This document shows, one piece after another, positions 6,607 to 8,932 of a stretch of DNA of 8,932 bases. A model generated the notes under the pieces. That model worked only from the letters and a program-made list of their open reading frames with translations. It made no database searches and was not told the origin of the DNA. The position numbers were made by a program, and so were the translations under genes. Position 1 is the first letter of the stretch. Every line of letters starts with the position of its first letter. This DNA comes from DASVDK01 sp036381125 [NCBI: Thermodesulfobacteriota bacterium]. GTDB taxonomy: Bacteria; DASVDK01. Where the stretch lies: the NCBI GenBank assembly GCA_036381125.1, contig DASVDK010000351.1, forward strand, positions 1 through 8,932, read 5' to 3'.

Positions 6607-7447
6607 GCGCTCGCCGCTGCTGGACGTCTGGCTCCGCTTCCGGCGGCACCGGGCCGCCCTGGTGGGCCTCCTCCTGCTCGCCGCCCTCCTCGGGGCCGCG
6701 CTGAGCGCGCCGCTCTGGACCGACCAGGAGCCGGATCGGCAGAACCTCGCGCAGGCGCTCCGTCCGATCTCCATCGAGCACCCGCTCGGCACCGACCACC
6801 TCGGCCGCGACATGGTGTCGCGCCTGCTCTACGGCGGGCGTCTCTCGCTCGTCATCGGCGCACTCGCCGTCGCGCTCGGCCTCGTGGTGGGCGTGCCGCT
6901 CGGCGCCGTCTCGGGCTTCGTCGGCGGCTGGACCGACCTCGTCATCCAGCGCTTCGCCGACACGCTCCTCTCGCTGCCCGGCTTCCTGCTGGCGCTGTCG
7001 CTGGTGTCGATGCTCGGGGTGGGCTTGCGGAACGTGGTGATCTCGGTCGGCGTGAGCGCCATCCCCTCCTTCATCCGCCTCGTGCGCGGGTCGGTGCTCT
7101 CGATCCGCGAGCAGACCTACGTGGAGGCGGCCAAGGCGCTCGGGCAGGCGCAGCCGGTCATCATCTTCCGCCACGTGCTGCCGAACGTGCTCGCGCCGGT
7201 CATCGTCCACGCGACGCTGAGCCTCGGGTCGGCCATCCTCGTGGCCGCCGGCCTCGGCTTCCTCGGCCTCGGCGTGCAGCCGCCCACCGCCGAATGGGGG
7301 GCGATGCTGGGCGAGGGGCGCCAGTACATCTTCCGCGCGCCGATGCTCACGACCCTCCCCGGCCTCGCGATCTTCCTCGCGGTGCTCGGCTTCAACCTCG
7401 TGGGCGACGGCCTCAGGGACGCGCTCGACCCGCGCATGCGGGTATAG
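6599..7447 (+). CDS. ABC transporter permease, DppC/OppC type
   Basis: The second inner-membrane channel subunit, 282 residues. It has the DppC hallmarks in order: one helix at about 19-38, the periplasmic motif HPLGTDHLGRDMVSRLLYGG (61-80), and a five-helix core from about 83. The EAA loop is at 174-196 (YVEAAKALG, then FRHVLPN). GLGFLGLGVQPPTAEWGAML (218-237) and the end GDGLRDALDPRMRV are also typical. The start ATG overlaps the previous stop in ATGGCTGA, and no Shine-Dalgarno precedes it, so it is probably translated by ribosomes finishing the first permease, giving a 1:1 ratio. In most peptide importers two ATPase genes (DppD and DppF types) follow. Here the next gene is on the opposite strand, so the pair must use ATPases encoded elsewhere. 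Confidence 0.93.
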   Translation: MAERSPLLDVWLRFRRHRAALVGLLLLAALLGAALSAPLWTDQEPDRQNLAQALRPISIEHPLGTDHLGRDMVSRLLYGGRLSLVIGALAVALGLVVGVPLGAVSGFVGGWTDLVIQRFADTLLSLPGFLLALSLVSMLGVGLRNVVISVGVSAIPSFIRLVRGSVLSIREQTYVEAAKALGQAQPVIIFRHVLPNVLAPVIVHATLSLGSAILVAAGLGFLGLGVQPPTAEWGAMLGEGRQYIFRAPMLTTLPGLAIFLAVLGFNLVGDGLRDALDPRMRV

Positions 7448-7448
7448 G

Positions 7449-7468
7449 GAGCGGCGCTCGGCCCCGCT
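7449..7468. terminator. Weak inverted repeat between convergent genes
   Basis: The 19-bp gap between the convergent permease and hutI stops holds only short repeats: AGCGG (7450-7454) with CCGCT (7464-7468), and the competing GAGC/GCTC. No T-tract follows on either side. It is much weaker than the hairpin at the other convergent junction (1660-1687). Termination here may need Rho or occur within the opposing gene. Confidence 0.22.
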
Positions 7469-8747
7469 ACGGTACGAGTGCCTTGCCCGCCGTCGCCTGC
7501 CCCTCGCGCACCACGCGGCCGGCCTTGACCACCGCCGACACGTGGTTCACGCCGAAGAAGTAGGGCAGCGCGCGGTAGTCGGGCAGGTCGAGGACGACGA
7601 GGTCGGCGGCGAGGCCCCCCTCGATGCGCCCGATCTCGTGCGCCAGCCCCAGCGAGGCGGCGCCGCCGCGGGTGATCGCCGCCAGCGCCTCGGCCGGCGT
7701 GAGGCCCATCTGCGTGCAGGCGAGCGTGGCGGCCAGCGGCAGGGACGGCGTCATGGAGGTGCCGGGGTTCCAGTCGGTGGCGAGCGCCACCTGGCCGCCG
7801 CGGTCGAGGTACTCTCGCGCGCGCGCGAACCGGCCCACCCCGAGGACGAGCGCGGTCGTCGGCAGGGCGGTCATGACGACCCGGGCCTCGGCCATCCGGT
7901 CGAGCCCCGCGTCGCTCGCGAAGAGGAGGTGGTCGGCGGACGCGGCCCCGAGGTCGGCCGCCAGGGCGGCGCCGCCCGTGTCGGCGAACTCGTCGGCGTG
8001 CAGCCGGATGCCGAGCCCGAGGTCCCTGGCCCTGAGGAGGATGGCGCGCGCCTCCTCCGGCGTGAACACCCCCTGCTCGCAGAAGACGTCCGCGAAGCGG
8101 GCAAGGCCGAGGCGCGCCACCTCCGGGAGCAGCTCGTCGCGGACGAGCGCCACGAAGTCGTCGCGGCGGTCGCGGTACTCCTCCGGCATCTCGTGGGCGG
8201 CGAGACAGGTGGCGACGACGCCGATCTCGTGCTCGCGCGACAGGCGGTCGATCGCCTGGAGCATCCGCAGCTCGGTGCCGACGTCCAGACCGTAGCCGCT
8301 CTTGACCTCCACGGTCGTCGTGCCGAGGTCGAGCAGGAGGTCGAGGCGCGGCCGCCCGGCGGCGACGAGCGCCTCGAGGGAGGCGTGACGCGTGGCGCGG
8401 ACGGTCGAGAGGATGCCGCCCCCCTCGGCGGCGATCTCCCGGTACGTGGCCCCCTGCGTCCGCCGCTCGAACTCGTCGAGCCGCGAGCCGGCGAAGAGCA
8501 GGTGGGTGTGCGCGTCGACGAACCCCGGGCAGACCACGCCCCCCCGCGCGTCGAGCCGGCGCCCGCCGGGCGCGAGGGTGACCGACTCGTCGAGGAACGC
8601 CTCCGGCCCCACCCAGACGATCCGCCCCTCGCGGCAGGCGACGGCGCCGCGCGGGATCACGCCGGGGAGCGGCCGTCCGAGGGCGAGGGTGACGACCTCA
8701 GCCGTGTTGTCGATGACGAGGTCGGCGGAGATGCTCGGGGTGCGCAC
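7467..8747 (-). CDS. hutI: Imidazolonepropionase (histidine degradation)
   Basis: Cytosolic amidohydrolase that opens 4-imidazolone-5-propionate to N-formimino-glutamate, the third step of histidine breakdown. The 426 residues fit the family. Diagnostic motifs are all present: VDAHTHLLFAGSR (77-89, metal ligands His80 and His82), RTQGATYREIAAEGGGI (96-112), VEVKSGYGL (146-154) and AAHEMPEEY (183-191). HADEFADTGGA (250-260, His250 ligand, Glu253 acid/base candidate), His273 and ATDWNPGTS (323-331, Asp325 ligand) follow. These motifs separate it from the amidohydrolase at 2929-4116. Translation starts with GTG (8747-8745), the only start codon I find near the family N-terminus. It has no Shine-Dalgarno, but TGGTACGCT sits 6 bases ahead. 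The start lies inside the 3' end of another minus-strand gene. No hutH, hutU or hutG is in the window. Confidence 0.95.
   Translation of the reverse strand: MRTPSISADLVIDNTAEVVTLALGRPLPGVIPRGAVACREGRIVWVGPEAFLDESVTLAPGGRRLDARGGVVCPGFVDAHTHLLFAGSRLDEFERRTQGATYREIAAEGGGILSTVRATRHASLEALVAAGRPRLDLLLDLGTTTVEVKSGYGLDVGTELRMLQAIDRLSREHEIGVVATCLAAHEMPEEYRDRRDDFVALVRDELLPEVARLGLARFADVFCEQGVFTPEEARAILLRARDLGLGIRLHADEFADTGGAALAADLGAASADHLLFASDAGLDRMAEARVVMTALPTTALVLGVGRFARAREYLDRGGQVALATDWNPGTSMTPSLPLAATLACTQMGLTPAEALAAITRGGAASLGLAHEIGRIEGGLAADLVVLDLPDYRALPYFFGVNHVSAVVKAGRVVREGQATAGKALVP
7815..7828. repeat. Alternating CG tract, 14-bp palindrome
   Basis: TCGCGCGCGCGCGA is a perfect palindrome with six CG steps, inside the hutI coding sequence where it encodes part of an Arg/Ala-rich stretch (FARARE). 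It reads as a chance product of Arg/Ala codons in a GC-rich genome, but such tracts can slip or adopt Z-form. Confidence 0.5.
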
Positions 8748-8932
8748 CGGCAGAGCGTACCAGAGGCGCCCGCCGCCGCGCCACCACCTCGAGCCAGGGG
8801 GCGAGCGCCGTGCGGCCGCCCGTCGCCCGGAAGAGGAGCGCGGCGGCCGAGCGCGCGGCGGCCTTGAGCGCCCGCTCCTCGAGGACGGCCCACCGGGTGG
8901 TGTAGGCGTCGGCCAGCGGGACGAGCGTCTCG
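8698..8932 (-). CDS. 3' end of an unidentified gene, overlapping hutI by 50 bp
   Basis: A minus-strand reading frame enters from the right edge (first full codon at 8931) and runs 77 codons to TGA at 8700-8698. The first 55 codons all end in G or C, which is strong evidence for real coding in this genome and is not seen to that degree in the other frames here. The visible protein begins ETLVPLADAYTTRWAVLEE and continues as an Ala/Leu/Arg-rich, probably helical C-terminus; I do not recognise it. Its last 17 codons overlap hutI in a different frame and lose the codon bias, as expected when the other frame is constrained. It lies upstream of hutI in the same direction, so a shared operon, possibly a hut partner, is plausible. 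The stop position is clear; the identity is unknown. Confidence 0.6.
   Translation of the reverse strand, partial: ETLVPLADAYTTRWAVLEERALKAAARSAAALLFRATGGRTALAPWLEVVARRRAPLVRSAGAHPEHLRRPRHRQHG
8754..8762 (-). promoter_or_regulatory. Extended -10-like element just upstream of hutI
   Basis: On the minus strand TGGTACGCT (8762-8754) fits the extended -10 pattern TGnTAnnnT and ends 6 bases before the GTG start at 8747. That is the distance expected if the RNA begins at or next to the start codon. Third-position G/C preference of the overlapping upstream gene also breaks down here (CCT, GTA, TCT after 55 G/C-ending codons). No Shine-Dalgarno is visible. A promoter for a leaderless hutI mRNA is the inference. 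Confidence 0.35.

Noticed and set aside
2908-6813. A 1301-codon open frame on the minus strand, antisense to the amidohydrolase and transporter genes
   Set aside because: Its product is dominated by Arg, Asp, Gly, Glu and His with no domain motif, and it runs antisense to four well-supported genes. In a genome with almost no A/T at third positions, stop codons are rare in antisense frames, so this is a shadow.
7542-8867. A 441-codon plus-strand frame opposite hutI
   Set aside because: Charged, Arg/Glu/Gly/Val-rich translation without motifs, antisense to a complete imidazolonepropionase.
1-8932. Mobile element, CRISPR array, tRNA or rRNA
   Set aside because: No direct-repeat spacers, transposase or integrase motifs, terminal inverted repeats or tRNA-like folds were seen; coding genes fill nearly the whole window and no gap exceeds 50 bp.

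Overview
The window comes from a very GC-rich bacterial chromosome (about 70% G+C by eye, nearly every codon ending in G or C). It is densely packed with metabolic and transport genes. I see no mobile element, CRISPR array, tRNA or rRNA. The mix of CaiB-type CoA transferase, hotdog thioesterase, peptide-type ABC transporter and amidohydrolases suits a free-living heterotroph, perhaps a soil lineage of the Rokubacteria/Methylomirabilota type. That placement is a guess from gene style, not from a marker gene.

Layout. (1) Bases 1-1651, plus strand: a family III CoA transferase followed 10 bp later by a PaaI-type hotdog thioesterase, probably a two-gene acyl-CoA unit. A perfect 12-bp hairpin (1660-1687) separates it from the convergent gene. 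(2) Bases 1697-2911, minus strand: a threonine synthase-like PLP enzyme. (3) Bases 2912-2928: a 17-bp divergent gap that is the only obviously AT-rich patch, with -10-like sequences on both strands. (4) Bases 2929-7447, plus strand: a four-gene unit of metal-dependent amidohydrolase (prolidase/imidazolonepropionase-like), periplasmic SBP_bac_5 binding protein, and two DppB/DppC-type permeases. A GC hairpin overlaps the binding-protein stop codon. No ATPase gene is present. (5) Bases 7467-8747, minus strand: imidazolonepropionase (hutI). Its GTG start lies inside the 3' end of another minus-strand gene that continues past the window edge.

How the genes may work together: the plus-strand unit looks like an import-and-hydrolyse module. 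The binding protein and permeases would take up a peptide or similar amide, and the cytosolic amidohydrolase would cleave it. hutI belongs to histidine breakdown, but no hutH or hutU is seen here. No clearly new biological system is evident. The most unusual points are a missing catalytic Asp in the CoA transferase, the compact divergent start region and other starts that suggest leaderless transcripts, the stop-codon hairpin in the transporter operon, and the absence of an ATPase.
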